DNA of 64,000 bases from an uncultured Hyphomicrobium sp. (GCA_934555825.1 CAKTFJ010000003.1:1-64000), one strand, 5' to 3'; shown: positions 40,533 through 49,372, counted from the first letter of the stretch. The notes: generated from the sequence alone by a model not told the origin. Numbers and translations: made by a program.

Positions 40533-40994
40533 TCAGGCCCTCGCGTTCTTGCGGTTGAGAGCGGCAACGTCGAGCGGCGTCGGCGTCTGTGCCGCGTGCG
40601 GATGCTCGGTGCCCTTGTAGATCTTGAGGTTCCGCATCAGCTTGCGCTGCAGCGGGCCGCGCGCGAGCATACGCTCAACGGCGAGTTCGATGACGCGCTC
40701 CGGGAAGCGGCCTTCGAGGATCTGCTTCGGCGTGGTGGCCTTGATGCCGCCTGCGTAGCCGGTGTGACGGTAATAGACCTTGTCGTCAGCCTTGTTGCCG
40801 GTGAAGACGGCCTTCTCGGCGTTGATGACGACAACGGTGTCGCCGCAATCGACGTGCGGCGTATAAAGAGCTTTATGCTTGCCCTTGAGGCGAGTGGCGA
40901 TGAGCGCAGCGAGACGGCCAACCACGAGGCCTTCCGCGTCGATCAAAACCCACTTCTTGTCCACCTCGCCGGGCTTGGCGACGAACGTTTTCAT
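40533..40994 (-). CDS. rplM: 50S ribosomal protein L13
   Basis: Early assembly protein of the large subunit, 153 residues. Signature blocks are [20 protein letters not shown] at the N-terminus, [20 protein letters not shown] and [19 protein letters not shown]. It is the first gene of rplM-rpsI, and a TTGACT/TACACA promoter lies 64-92 bp upstream. Confidence 0.99.
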   Translation of the reverse strand: MKTFVAKPGEVDKKWVLIDAEGLVVGRLAALIATRLKGKHKALYTPHVDCGDTVVVINAEKAVFTGNKADDKVYYRHTGYAGGIKATTPKQILEGRFPERVIELAVERMLARGPLQRKLMRNLKIYKGTEHPHAAQTPTPLDVAALNRKNARA

Positions 40995-41057
40995 ATGGCG
41001 CTCCGGCCTGAATGGGGAATTGGGAACGCACCGAATGGCGGCCCCCGGAGAATGTGG

Positions 41058-41086
41058 TGTGTAAGCGAGTAGGAATGCCCAGTCAA
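41058..41086 (-). promoter_or_regulatory. Candidate promoter of rplM-rpsI
   Basis: On the minus strand TTGACT (41081-41086) and TACACA (41058-41063) are separated by exactly 17 bp. They sit 64-92 bp upstream of the rplM start. The spacing and the strong -35 support a housekeeping promoter. Confidence 0.65.
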
Positions 41087-41136
41087 TTGAGCAATATGAA
41101 AATAAAACCGTGAAATTACAATAAGATATAATATAA

Positions 41137-41174
41137 GGTATCTAAATACCTCAATAGCGGTATCAATATACCGC
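41137..41174. repeat. Two tandem dyads GGTAT-N4-ATACC in an AT-rich island
   Basis: Dyad 1 is GGTAT-CTAA-ATACC (41137-41150). Dyad 2 is GCGGTAT-CAAT-ATACCGC (41157-41174). The two GGTAT half-sites start 22 bp apart, two helical turns. They lie in an AT-rich island (about 41080-41175) in the 395-bp divergent gap between rplM and the secreted-protein gene at 41390. A TATAAT on the plus strand (41127-41132) is just beside dyad 1. The pattern suggests an operator bound by a regulator dimer pair; its identity is unknown. Confidence 0.65.
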
Positions 41175-41389
41175 ACACGCGGCCGCCTGTCCTGCCTCCT
41201 GCCGCTCCTATAATCGATATTTGCCCCGCTGCCCCGCGCCTCGTCGCTCTTCGGTCGCGTGCCAGAAAAATCTCCGACGGGTTCGTATTCCTAGATCCGT
41301 CTCACTTCTGCCCCAGGAATTCTGCGTCTGGCTGCTACGTCCGGGAAACAGACGAATCGCACTCCCAATAACGAAGGAGGTTTCGCTTC

Positions 41390-41947
41390 ATGAGCACATT
41401 GATCTCGCGGCTGCGGCCGCTCGTTTTGGCGCTGGGTACAGGCCTAGCTGTCGCCTTCACGGGGACGGTGAGCGCCAATGCGCAAGAGGATTTCAAGCAG
41501 ATCGAGCTGACCGATAGCATCGTGGCCTCTTTCATCGCGGCACAGAAGGACTACGAGCCGCTGGCCAAAAAGCTGATCGATGCGGGCGAAAAGCTGGACG
41601 ACGGTCTGAGCAAAGAGCTCGACGACGTCGCCAAGAAGCATGGCTTTGCGGATTTCGCGAACTTCGAGGATGTTGGTGCCAACATCACGCTTGTGCTGGA
41701 AGGCTATGACCGGGAAAGCGGAACGTTCTCCGATCCAAAGGCGCTGATGCAGAAAGAGCTGGAAGACATCAAGGCGGACGACTCGATCCCGGCTAACGAG
41801 AAGAAGGAAATCCTGAAGGACCTTGAGCAGGAGATCGCAGCCGTTCCTCCGCTCCAGTATCCGTCTAATGTCGATGTCGTGAAGAAGCATCTCAAGGAAA
41901 TCGAGGCGTTGCTTCCCGACGAGGCCGATGACGGCGAAGATACCTGA
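41390..41947 (+). CDS. Secreted helical protein, unknown function
   Basis: A 185-residue exported protein. The signal peptide runs to SANAQ (about residue 32). The mature part is acidic and helical with DYEPLAKKLIDAGEKLDDGL, HGFADFANFEDVGANITLVL and a C-terminal Asp/Glu-rich tail. ATG 41390 follows AAGGAGG, a strong ribosome site. It lies downstream of the AT-rich island with tandem dyads, which may control it. I do not recognise a named family. Confidence 0.82.
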   Translation: MSTLISRLRPLVLALGTGLAVAFTGTVSANAQEDFKQIELTDSIVASFIAAQKDYEPLAKKLIDAGEKLDDGLSKELDDVAKKHGFADFANFEDVGANITLVLEGYDRESGTFSDPKALMQKELEDIKADDSIPANEKKEILKDLEQEIAAVPPLQYPSNVDVVKKHLKEIEALLPDEADDGEDT

Positions 41948-41999
41948 GACCATGCCACCGCTTCGGCGGCCGGGGTGGCCATGATTAAGGACCACGCCC

Positions 42000-42845
42000 G
42001 TGGACGCTGAACTGCCTTCGACCAAGCCGGCTCCGACCCCTGTCGCAAAGGGGGAGGGGCCGGTTCGCGTTTCCCGACCCGAGCCCGGCATTGCCCTCGT
42101 CACGCTCGACGCCCCCGCGCGGCGCAACGCACTCTCGCGTGAGATGATGGCCGCGCTCGCCCGCGCGCTTGATAATGTGAGCAGCGATCGCGACATCGCC
42201 GCCATCGTCCTCGCCGCCAACGGTCCCGCGTTTTCGGCCGGTCACGACCTTAAGGAGCTCAGCGCCCATCGCGCGGATGCGGACGGCGGCCGCGCTTTCT
42301 ACGTCGAGACCATGGCGGCCTGTGCGCAGCTCATGCAGGCCATCGTTCGCTCACCGAAGCCAGTGATCGCCGCCGTCGAGGGGGTGGCTACGGCGGCCGG
42401 TTGCCAACTCGTGGCCACGTGCGATCTCGCGGTTGCGGCCTCCAGTGCGACCTTTGCCACGCCTGGTGTGGACATAGGCCTTTTCTGCTCGACGCCCATG
42501 GTGGCGCTCTCTCGCAACGTACCCCGCAAACGCGCCATGGAAATGCTGCTGCTCGGCGACCGGCTCTCGGCTGAGGATGCGGCGCGATACGGGCTCGTCA
42601 ATCGCGTGGTTGCGCCCGAGCGGGTGCGCGACGAGGCGCTTGGCATGGCCCGCACCATCGCAGGAAAATCGCGCTTGACGGTAGCAATCGGCAAAGAAGC
42701 GTTTTACCGCCAGATCGAGATGCCGTTGGCGGAAGCCTATGACTACGCCGCAGCCGTCATGGTCGAGAACATGATGGCGGCGGATGCAGCCGAGGGTATC
42801 TGTGCGTTTCTTGAAAAGCGCCCGCCCGTTTGGAAGGGAGCATGA
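42000..42845 (+). CDS. Enoyl-CoA hydratase/isomerase family protein
   Basis: A 281-residue crotonase-fold enzyme. The first oxyanion-hole element is PAFSAGHDLKELSAHRAD (about residues 78-95). The second is AVEGVATAAGCQLVATCDLA (about 124-143), followed by FATPGVDIGLFC. The catalytic Glu at the usual enoyl-CoA hydratase position is not obvious, so the exact reaction (hydratase, isomerase or other) stays open. The GTG start is 1-2 codons after a Gly-rich leader. The VOC protein and the CoA-binding protein follow in the same direction. Confidence 0.9.
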   Translation: MDAELPSTKPAPTPVAKGEGPVRVSRPEPGIALVTLDAPARRNALSREMMAALARALDNVSSDRDIAAIVLAANGPAFSAGHDLKELSAHRADADGGRAFYVETMAACAQLMQAIVRSPKPVIAAVEGVATAAGCQLVATCDLAVAASSATFATPGVDIGLFCSTPMVALSRNVPRKRAMEMLLLGDRLSAEDAARYGLVNRVVAPERVRDEALGMARTIAGKSRLTVAIGKEAFYRQIEMPLAEAYDYAAAVMVENMMAADAAEGICAFLEKRPPVWKGA

Positions 42846-42846
42846 G

Positions 42847-43272
42847 ATGGAACCGCGCATTTCTCTGTTGACGCTAGGTGTGGACGACGTTGCGCGCGCA
42901 CGGGCTTTCTATGAGAAGCTGGGTTTTGTCGCCTCGTCTGCGTCTACAAACGAGGTAGCCTTCTTCCCCGCAGGCGGTACGGTGCTGGCCGTCTTCAGCC
43001 GCGCGGCCCTTGCGAAGGACTCTGGCGTGGCGGATGCTGGCAAGGCCGCTTTCTCCGGCGTCGCGTTGGCACACAACGTGCGAACGGACGAAGAGGTGGG
43101 CGCGGTTCTGGCGGCGGCCGAGGGAGCCGGCGGCATCGTCGTCAAGCCCGCCGAGCGCGCATTCTGGGGCGGCATGTCCGGCTACTTCTCGGACCCGGAC
43201 GGCCATCTTTGGGAAGTCGCGTGCAATCCGTTTTTCCCGTTGGATGCGGATGGCCGCGTGACGCTGCCGTAA
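42847..43272 (+). CDS. VOC (glyoxalase-like) family protein
   Basis: A 141-residue protein of the vicinal oxygen chelate fold with two beta-alpha-beta-beta-beta modules. ISLLTLGVDDVARARAFYEK is the first module start, and AFWGGMSGYFSDPDGHLWEV (near residues 99-118) is the typical second-module end with a metal-binding Glu. It begins one base after the hydratase stop. The substrate is not predictable. It may be co-transcribed with the hydratase and the CoA-binding protein. Confidence 0.88.
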   Translation: MEPRISLLTLGVDDVARARAFYEKLGFVASSASTNEVAFFPAGGTVLAVFSRAALAKDSGVADAGKAAFSGVALAHNVRTDEEVGAVLAAAEGAGGIVVKPAERAFWGGMSGYFSDPDGHLWEVACNPFFPLDADGRVTLP

Positions 43273-43282
43273 GGAGATCGTC

Positions 43283-43717
43283 ATGACCCACGTCAATCCA
43301 AGCGATGACGAAATCCGTAACATCCTGCAAGCGACGCGCACGATCGCGCTCGTCGGTGCCTCCGACAAGCCGAGCCGGCCGAGCAACGGCGTGATGAGAT
43401 CTCTGCAGGCTGAAGGATACCGCGTGATCCCCGTTAACCCATCCCTCGCTGGCCAAACGCTGCTGGGCGAGCGCGTGGCCGCGGATCTGGCCTCCATCGA
43501 GGAGCCGGTCGACATCGTCGACATTTTCCGTAATTCGGAGGCGGCCCTGGAGGTGGTGCGGGCGGCGATCGGAGAGAAGGAGCGGCTTGGAATCGGCGCG
43601 GTTTGGCTGCAGATCGGCGTGATCAACGAGACGGCGGCCCGCGAGGCGGCCGAAGCGGGGCTCGCCGTCGTCATGGATCTCTGTCTCAAGGTCGAGCAGA
43701 GGCGTCTCATGGGGTGA
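43283..43717 (+). CDS. CoA-binding protein (YccU-like)
   Basis: A 144-residue single Rossmann-like CoA-binding domain. TIALVGASDKPSRPSNGVMR is the nucleotide loop (about 18-37), then GYRVIPVNPSLAGQTLLGER and VDIVDIFRNSEAA. IGAVWLQIGVINETAAREA closes the fold. No ligase domain is fused, as in the YccU family; its role is unknown. It lies 10 bp after the VOC gene. Confidence 0.92.
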   Translation: MTHVNPSDDEIRNILQATRTIALVGASDKPSRPSNGVMRSLQAEGYRVIPVNPSLAGQTLLGERVAADLASIEEPVDIVDIFRNSEAALEVVRAAIGEKERLGIGAVWLQIGVINETAAREAAEAGLAVVMDLCLKVEQRRLMG

Positions 43718-43870
43718 GGGGGCGCGCGAGGGCAGAGGGGCGCCCGTGTCGTTTCGGATTTTGTCGCACCTTCCGCGCCGCCTCGCATGCTAGAACATAT
43801 CGGCCGACCGCAGAGGGTCTAGGGAGCCACCTCTCGCGCTCATCCGATGAAGAAAATGAGGACGATCCCG

Positions 43871-44509
43871 ATGCCGACAAGCGGCGTCCAAAAAAAGCTT
43901 GAGCTCGATGTCGAGCACGCCGCGCGCACGCAATTGCCTGTGATGCTGAACGGCGCCGAGTTTGTCTTCGAGGCGCGGGCCTACGAGGGCAAAGATCCGC
44001 ACACGCAGGCCATGGCGCTCATCAACCGCGGCGAGGGCGATCTTGCTGCCGAGATCCCGCTCGTGCGTGTTCATTCAGGGTGCGTCACGGGCGACATTTT
44101 TCATTCGCTCCGTTGCGATTGTCGCGCTCAGCTCGACGGCGCCTTGGAGCGCATCGCCGATACGCCGAACGGCGTGCTGATCTATCTGCCCTATCACGAA
44201 GGGCGCGGCATCGGGCTCTACAACAAGATTAAGGCCTACGCGCTCCAGGATCACGGCCGCGACACGGTGGATGCAAACATCGAAATCGGGGCGCCTGTCG
44301 ATGCACGCGAATATGAGCTGGCGGCCGAAATTCTGCGCGATCTCGGCTTTGCGCGCATTCGTCTCATGACGAACAACCCGGCGAAGATCGAGGCGCTCGA
44401 TGCGGCCGGGATTGAGGTGGTGGATCGCGTGCCGCTCGTCACCCGTCCCGGCGCTCATAACGAGCACTATCTCGAAACCAAGCGCCGCCGCATGGCGCAC
44501 AAGCTCTAG
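43871..44509 (+). CDS. ribA: GTP cyclohydrolase II
   Basis: Opens GTP to 2,5-diamino-6-ribosylamino-pyrimidinone phosphate, the first step of riboflavin synthesis. The zinc Cys residues are in RVHSGCVTGDIFHSLRCDCR (Cys71, Cys82, Cys84 from ATG 43871). YLPYHEGRGIGLYNKIKAYA is the GTP-binding motif and RLMTNNPAKIEALDAAGIEV the third block. No DHBP synthase domain is fused. ATG 43871 follows GAGGACGATCCC; starts at 43847 and 43856 are also in frame. It converges on the HAD gene. Confidence 0.96.
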   Translation: MPTSGVQKKLELDVEHAARTQLPVMLNGAEFVFEARAYEGKDPHTQAMALINRGEGDLAAEIPLVRVHSGCVTGDIFHSLRCDCRAQLDGALERIADTPNGVLIYLPYHEGRGIGLYNKIKAYALQDHGRDTVDANIEIGAPVDAREYELAAEILRDLGFARIRLMTNNPAKIEALDAAGIEVVDRVPLVTRPGAHNEHYLETKRRRMAHKL

Positions 44510-44538
44510 ATCGTCAGCTTAAAGCGTCGCGCACAGCT

Positions 44539-45435
44539 CTACCAGGCGAGATGCCCCATGGCGGCAATGGCGCGTGGCGCATCCGGCGTAAACAGCCGCG
44601 CAAGCCTCTCGCTGTCGATTTCGCCGTTCGTCATCGTGTCGTCGCGGTGAATGCCGCCTGCGATGAACAAAGCATCCAGGCCTGCGCGCGCGCCCCCCGC
44701 GATGTCGGTGCGCACCGCATCGCCGATGACGAGGATTTTTTCGCGCGCAACCTCTGCTGACCGGATTCTGGCGGCCGCCGCCGTCGCAGTCTCGTACGCG
44801 GTCATATGTGGCTTTCCCGCCCAATAGACATCGCCGCCGAGCCCTTCGTAGACATCCGCGAGAGCACCCGCACAGAGATAAAGACGGCCGGCGACCTCGA
44901 CGACGAGATCGGGGTTCGCGCAGACGAATGGCAGATCGCGTGCGCGTGCCGCTTCGAGCAGATCTCTGTAATCGTCCACCGTTTCGTTCACGTCGTCCAC
45001 GAGCCCTGTGCAAACAACCGCTTCGGCTGCGTCGAGCGGCACGTCGCGCGCGGTTGCCTGTGCGAAGAACGCTGCGTCGCGTTCGCGCGGGCCGATGTAG
45101 TGCACCGCGCGGAAGCCCTTCTCGGCCATGTGCGTGAGTGCAATGCCGCCCGACGAGACGATGCCGTCGTAGGTTGTGGGTGGAACGTGTCGTGCTTCCA
45201 GCATGGCTTCCACGCGTGCCCGCGGCACCGGCGCGTTCGTGAGAAGGATCACCGTACCCCCACGCTCGCGAAAACGGATCAGCGCATCGGTCGCGCCGGC
45301 ATAAGCGCGAATTCCGTCGTGCACGACGCCCCACACATCGCAGAACAGCACGTCGTAGCGTTCGAGAAGCGGTCCAGCGCCCGAAAGGATCGGTGGTGGG
45401 AGCACAGGGGCATTGAGAGAGGAGGAGAGAGACAT
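44539..45435 (-). CDS. HAD superfamily phosphatase, subfamily IIA
   Basis: A 298-residue HAD hydrolase resembling the TIGR01459-type alphaproteobacterial group. Motif I is DVLFCDVWGVVHDG (catalytic Asp pair with Trp between), motif II is VILLTNAPVPRARVEAML, and the C-terminal Mg motif is EKILVIGDAVRTDIAGGARA. The cap domain lies between about residues 85 and 205. ATG 45435 follows GAGAG; the frame extends upstream without a better start. The substrate is unknown. Confidence 0.92.
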   Translation of the reverse strand: MSLSSSLNAPVLPPPILSGAGPLLERYDVLFCDVWGVVHDGIRAYAGATDALIRFRERGGTVILLTNAPVPRARVEAMLEARHVPPTTYDGIVSSGGIALTHMAEKGFRAVHYIGPRERDAAFFAQATARDVPLDAAEAVVCTGLVDDVNETVDDYRDLLEAARARDLPFVCANPDLVVEVAGRLYLCAGALADVYEGLGGDVYWAGKPHMTAYETATAAAARIRSAEVAREKILVIGDAVRTDIAGGARAGLDALFIAGGIHRDDTMTNGEIDSERLARLFTPDAPRAIAAMGHLAW

Positions 45436-45541
45436 TGGATATCCGGTACGAGGTGGAGCCGGATCCAAGCGCAACGCCCGCGATATGTCTACCGGCGTGC
45501 GGCCGCCCGCCGCGGATGGACAATCATTCGATGACAGTCTG

Positions 45542-45979
45542 CTATCGATTGTCGCCCTGAATGTAGGTTTCCAGTTGCTCGATGATGAACTCTTTGTTGG
45601 CAATGACGGCCTTGACGAGGTCTCCGATCGAGACGAGGCCGATGACGGTGTTCTGGTCCAGCACGGGCAGGTGGCGCACGGTCCGGGCCGTCATGACCGC
45701 GAGCGATTCCTCCACCGATTGCTCGGGGCGCGCAAAAATCACGCGGCGCGTCATGATCTCGCTAACCGGCGTTTCGAGCGAGGTGCGCCCCATGAGCACG
45801 ATCTTACGGGCGTAGTCTCGCTCCGTAATCACGCCGACGACATGCCCATCGTCCATCACCACAAGCGCACCGATATTGTGCTCGGCCATCATCTTGAGGC
45901 CGTCGCGCACCGTGGCGTCCGGATGGATGTGATGGAGGTGGTGCGGCTTCTGATTGAGCACATGCCGTATCGTGATCAT
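45542..45979 (-). CDS. CBS-domain pair protein
   Basis: A 145-residue stand-alone Bateman module with two CBS domains. The first spans about residues 5-60 (HPDATVRDGLKMMAEHNIGA, VVGVITERDYARKIVL). The second spans about 70-130 (PEQSVEESLAVMTARTVRHL, TVIGLVSIGDLVKAVI). Such proteins sense adenine nucleotides or similar ligands and can regulate partner proteins. It lies downstream of the kinase-BON gene on the same strand, with 76 bp between them. Confidence 0.93.
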   Translation of the reverse strand: MITIRHVLNQKPHHLHHIHPDATVRDGLKMMAEHNIGALVVMDDGHVVGVITERDYARKIVLMGRTSLETPVSEIMTRRVIFARPEQSVEESLAVMTARTVRHLPVLDQNTVIGLVSIGDLVKAVIANKEFIIEQLETYIQGDNR

Positions 45980-46055
45980 GCCGCGTCGTCCTCCCGCTCG
46001 CGTCCGAAATCCAAGAAATCGAAATCGTGCCCCAACCCCACGCGGCAGGCCGGTT

Positions 46056-46883
46056 TCACGCGGGAGGGACGAACGCGACGTGGTGAACTTTGCTCTCCAC
46101 GCCCTGTACGCCGTCCACGCCCTGTAGCAGCCGGATGGCTTCGACGATCATGTGCTCGTCGGTCGAACCGCCAGTGAGAAGCACCTTCCCACCGAAAACG
46201 CTGATCTCAAAGCCATTTTGCAGCGAACGGCTGCCGAAACGCTGGTCCATGGCCTGTTGCGCCCGCGCCAGGATCGTCCGGTCCAGCAACGCCGTCCGCG
46301 AATGCTCCGTTTCCTGGAACGTAGGCAGCTCCGTCATACGCACGATCTGATCGACGCACGCGGAAATGGGCATGCGGGCGGTGTTGAGGACCAGCGAGTA
46401 AAGCGTCGGGTCCGACCAATCGATGCCGAACATCTGCTCCATCGTGCCGTTGTGTGCGAAGTCGTGCCGCTCGATCTCGCGCCGCGCCGCGCTAAAATCG
46501 GGGAGGCCCTGCCGCTCCATGACGACCCGTTCGCGATAGGACATCGGTGCGCAAGTACGCACGCACACAACATGAGGAATATCGCGCAAGAGATAAGCCG
46601 CACCCCAGCCGCGGATCACGATGTGGCCCCTGAGCGCAAGTTCCAGCACTTCGAGCGCTGTCGTCTGCACGATGCGCCGACTGTCGACCATCCAGCGCTC
46701 CCAGAGAGAGGCCTCGCCCTGGAGAAGGCGATGGACGTCGTTGCGGTCGAGGCCGGTGCGCTGGGCAACGTCGTTCTCGACGAGCTCCTGATGAATGACG
46801 GTGAGACCGAGCCGCTCGGCAACCCCCTGCGCGACCTCGCTGCCTCGCGTGCCCATTTCCCGTGTCAGTGCGATAACGGCCAT
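46056..46883 (-). CDS. Cytidylate-kinase-like domain fused to a BON domain
   Basis: A 275-residue protein. Residues 1-190 resemble the cytidylate kinase-like family: ALTREMGTRGSEVAQGVAER occupies the P-loop position but lacks a Gly-Lys-Ser/Thr, as in that family, and RGWGAAYLLRDIPHVVCVRT follows. Residues 198-272 look like a BON domain: DRTILARAQQAMDQR, ISVFGGKVLLTGGSTDE and VDGVQGVESKVHHVAF. BON domains usually bind membranes or lipids and are rarely joined to a nucleotide kinase. ATG 46883 follows AAAGGAGG. It may be linked to the CBS gene downstream. The function is unknown. Confidence 0.85.
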   Translation of the reverse strand: MAVIALTREMGTRGSEVAQGVAERLGLTVIHQELVENDVAQRTGLDRNDVHRLLQGEASLWERWMVDSRRIVQTTALEVLELALRGHIVIRGWGAAYLLRDIPHVVCVRTCAPMSYRERVVMERQGLPDFSAARREIERHDFAHNGTMEQMFGIDWSDPTLYSLVLNTARMPISACVDQIVRMTELPTFQETEHSRTALLDRTILARAQQAMDQRFGSRSLQNGFEISVFGGKVLLTGGSTDEHMIVEAIRLLQGVDGVQGVESKVHHVAFVPPA

Positions 46884-46983
46884 GGCGTCCTCCTTTGAGC
46901 GTGTCCTCCTCTGGCTTGCCGACATGCAGTTTTATTGTTGAAGGCACATGCCGGGGCCAGTGGCGATGCGATTGCGTCTCCTT

Positions 46984-47457
46984 TCAATGAACGGGTGCGC
47001 TGATGGGAACGTGAGGCAAGTCGACCATGAGCCGGTGAAAACCCCGGCCGGTGACATGCAGCAGCGAGCAGTGATCGCCTGCTTCGAAATAGATGTGATC
47101 GAAACCTTCGAGGCTGTCGTCGACAACGCCCGAAAGTCCGTATGCGCCCGCCACCGGCGGGACGGAGCCCGGTTCGCAATCCGCGAACACCTGCGTGACC
47201 TCGGCTTCGGTCGCGAGCGCGACAGGTTCGTTGAGCCACGCAGCGAGGTCAGCGAGGCGGACTTTGCGCGACGCAGGCAGCACGGCGAGGAGATACCCGT
47301 CCTTGCGGCGGATCAGGATGCCTTTGGCGAGCGTGTCCCGCGAAACGTCACAGGCACGCGCCGTCGCGAGCGCGTGCGAGGTCGGCTGATGCGTGAGCAC
47401 GTCGTAGCTCACGCCCCGGTTTGCGAGGAACGTCTGGACGCTGCGCGCGATACCCAT
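46984..47457 (-). CDS. YbaK/EbsC-type aminoacyl-tRNA deacylase
   Basis: A 157-residue single-domain deacylase of the YbaK/ProX group that clears misacylated tRNAs. VSYDVLTHQPTSHALATARA is the N-terminal block. TLAKGILIRRKDGYLLAVLP contains the catalytic Lys. PPVAGAYGLSGVVDDSL and IYFEAGDHCSLLHVTGRGF close the pocket. ATG 47457 is used; the frame begins at 47493. The amino acid cleared cannot be told from sequence. It is separated from the kinase-BON gene by 100 bp. Confidence 0.88.
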   Translation of the reverse strand: MGIARSVQTFLANRGVSYDVLTHQPTSHALATARACDVSRDTLAKGILIRRKDGYLLAVLPASRKVRLADLAAWLNEPVALATEAEVTQVFADCEPGSVPPVAGAYGLSGVVDDSLEGFDHIYFEAGDHCSLLHVTGRGFHRLMVDLPHVPISAPVH

Positions 47458-47873
47458 GGCACCTCTCCGGTCCGGCGCCGCTGAAAAGGACACCGCAACG
47501 GGTGAACGGGAACGGAGCGGCGCAAACGGAAGAGCCGGAAATGACGATGCAGACCGCTTCTAAAACGATGTAGGAGTGTGCCCTGCAGCATTCAATGATC
47601 AGCACACGCGCTGCAATGCAGCAAGAGGACGGAGCGATACAACAACGCGGTCCCTGAAACGCGAAGGATTATCCAATAGAATCTTTACGTATGCCCCAAT
47701 TCGGATTGGGCGTTGAATTTATGGACTTCGGGGAAAAATTTTTGGACGGGGAGATAAGCGGGCAAGATCGTATTTCACGATAGTTGCGCCCCGGCGAGCG
47801 TAAAGGCATGCAGCGCCACTTGTGTCCTCCGCCACGCCCGCCAATGAAGCTTGAACGCAACGAGGATTTTCCG
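47458..47873. other. Intergenic spacer before the Nif11-type gene
   Basis: A 416-bp spacer, lower in GC than its surroundings, between the YbaK-type gene and the Nif11-type gene. I see no gene. It holds a short hairpin CCCAAT-TCGG-ATTGGG (47695-47710), an A/T-rich GGAAAAATTTTTGG stretch near 47732, and ATCGT-N5-ACGAT near 47767. None could be assigned a function. The promoter of the Nif11-type gene should be here. Confidence 0.4.
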
Positions 47874-48218
47874 ATGACCGCAGTCGCTATGAACGACTTT
47901 ATCGCTCGGCTTCGTCACGACACCGATTTAGCAGCACGCCTATCGGCTGCGGTCGGAAACAAGGACGGGGAAGCGGCCATCGCGGTAGTCATCGCCTTTG
48001 CCGAGCAGAATGGCTTCGATGTCACCATGGCCGATGCTGAGGTTTTTCAAGCGCGCGTCCAAAAGGCCGCCTCTGGAGAGGGTGAACTTTCGGACGCCGA
48101 TTTGGAAGCCGTTTCAGGCGGTGGGTTTGGAAACAGCTTTTTACGTGTCTTCGAGAGTGTGGCCAGGGCCGGGAAGCAGCCTCCCGCACCTCGGGTGGCG
48201 CACAGAATCGATGTTTGA
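47874..48218 (+). CDS. Nif11-like leader peptide family precursor
   Basis: A 114-residue protein resembling Nif11-type RiPP precursors. The leader (about residues 6-80) has MNDFIARLRHDTDLAARLSA and VVIAFAEQNGFDVTMADAEV, and ends in ELSDADLEAVSGGG, the double-glycine cleavage site (Gly82-Gly84). The 30-residue core starts FGNSFLRVFESVARAG and has no Cys and only two Ser, so it is unlike a lanthipeptide core. ATG 47874 follows GAGG with 8-nt spacing; upstream in-frame ATGs exist. No modification enzyme or exporter is in the window. Its stop is 3 bp from the 3' end of tRNA-Thr, a typical integration site. Confidence 0.8.
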   Translation: MTAVAMNDFIARLRHDTDLAARLSAAVGNKDGEAAIAVVIAFAEQNGFDVTMADAEVFQARVQKAASGEGELSDADLEAVSGGGFGNSFLRVFESVARAGKQPPAPRVAHRIDV

Positions 48219-48221
48219 TGG

Positions 48222-48297
<76 letters not shown>

Positions 48298-48385
48298 GAT
48301 CCGCGCAGGATCGATATTGCGGGCTACTACCATAAGACGTCCGGCCGGTCATCCGCCTTGACGGGCGACATTTCGACGGCGGCTG

Positions 48386-49372
48386 TTAGGCCGCCGTTCG
48401 TTTGAGCGAGCGCTCCCAGGCGAGCGCGTGGGCGACGATCGTATCGAGGTTCGCAAGCTTGGGCGTCCAGCCCAGGCGCTCCCTGATCTTGGTGGAATCC
48501 GCCACGATCGCCTCTGCGTCCCCGGGCCTGCGTGGGCCGAGATTGACGGAGAATGGACCGCCGGCTGCGCCCTTCACCGCTTCGATGACTTCAAGCACCG
48601 AATACCCCGACGAGTAGCCGCAGTTGAAGATGTCCGAAGCGCCACCGTTCTCGAGGTAGCCAAGCGCCGCCATATGCGCCGCGACGAGATCGGTCACGTG
48701 GATGTAGTCGCGCACGCAGGTCCCGTCGGGCGTCGGGTAGTCGGTCCCGAACACGTCCATGGAGGCGCGTTTGCCGAGGGCCGTTTCGCACGCCACCTTG
48801 ATGAGATGCGTTGCGCGCGGCGTGGATTGCCCGGCGCGGCCCGCGGGGTCCGCACCCGCCACGTTGAAGTAGCGCAGCGCGACGTAGCGGAAGTCGTGCG
48901 CGAAGGCCGTATCCGCGAGCATCAGCTCCGTCATGAGTTTTGACGTGCCGTAAGGCGAAACGGGCTTGAGGTCTGCGGTCTCCTTGACCGGGATCTCCTG
49001 CGGGTTGCCGTAGACGGCAGCCGTCGACGAGAAGATGAACGCCTTGACGCCGCTCGCGACGGCGGCCGCGATCAGCGTGCGCGAATTCGATGTGTTGTTG
49101 AGGTAGTAGCCGAGCGGATCGGCCACCGAGTCCGGAACCACGATGGAGCCGGCGAAATGGACGATGGCCCGCACGCCATGCTCGGCGATAACGCGCGAGA
49201 CGAGCGCCTCGTCTCCCACGTTGCCTTCGATGAGGAGGGCAGGCGGCGGCACGGCGGAACGGAATCCGGTCGAGAGATTGTCGATCACCACGACGCGCTC
49301 GCCTGCATCGAGCAGCGCAAGCACCATGTGGCTGCCGATGTATCCGGCGCCTCCCGTCACGAGCACGGTCAT
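48386..49372 (-). CDS. galE: UDP-glucose 4-epimerase
   Basis: NAD-dependent epimerase that interconverts UDP-glucose and UDP-galactose, supplying sugar for exopolysaccharide and lipopolysaccharide. The 328-residue protein starts MTVLVTGGAGYIGSHMVLAL (Rossmann Gly motif). SSTAAVYGNP carries the catalytic Ser/Thr, and SPYGTSKLMTELML holds the Tyr-x3-Lys. YFNVAGADPAGRAGQSTPRA and CVRDYIHVTDL are further GalE signatures. ATG 49372 follows GGAGGGG. It is monocistronic. Confidence 0.97.
   Translation of the reverse strand: MTVLVTGGAGYIGSHMVLALLDAGERVVVIDNLSTGFRSAVPPPALLIEGNVGDEALVSRVIAEHGVRAIVHFAGSIVVPDSVADPLGYYLNNTSNSRTLIAAAVASGVKAFIFSSTAAVYGNPQEIPVKETADLKPVSPYGTSKLMTELMLADTAFAHDFRYVALRYFNVAGADPAGRAGQSTPRATHLIKVACETALGKRASMDVFGTDYPTPDGTCVRDYIHVTDLVAAHMAALGYLENGGASDIFNCGYSSGYSVLEVIEAVKGAAGGPFSVNLGPRRPGDAEAIVADSTKIRERLGWTPKLANLDTIVAHALAWERSLKRTAA

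Noticed and set aside
41080..41175. AT-rich island as a phage or insertion-sequence remnant
   Set aside because: There are no terminal repeats, transposase or integrase fragments; promoter and operator DNA explains it better.
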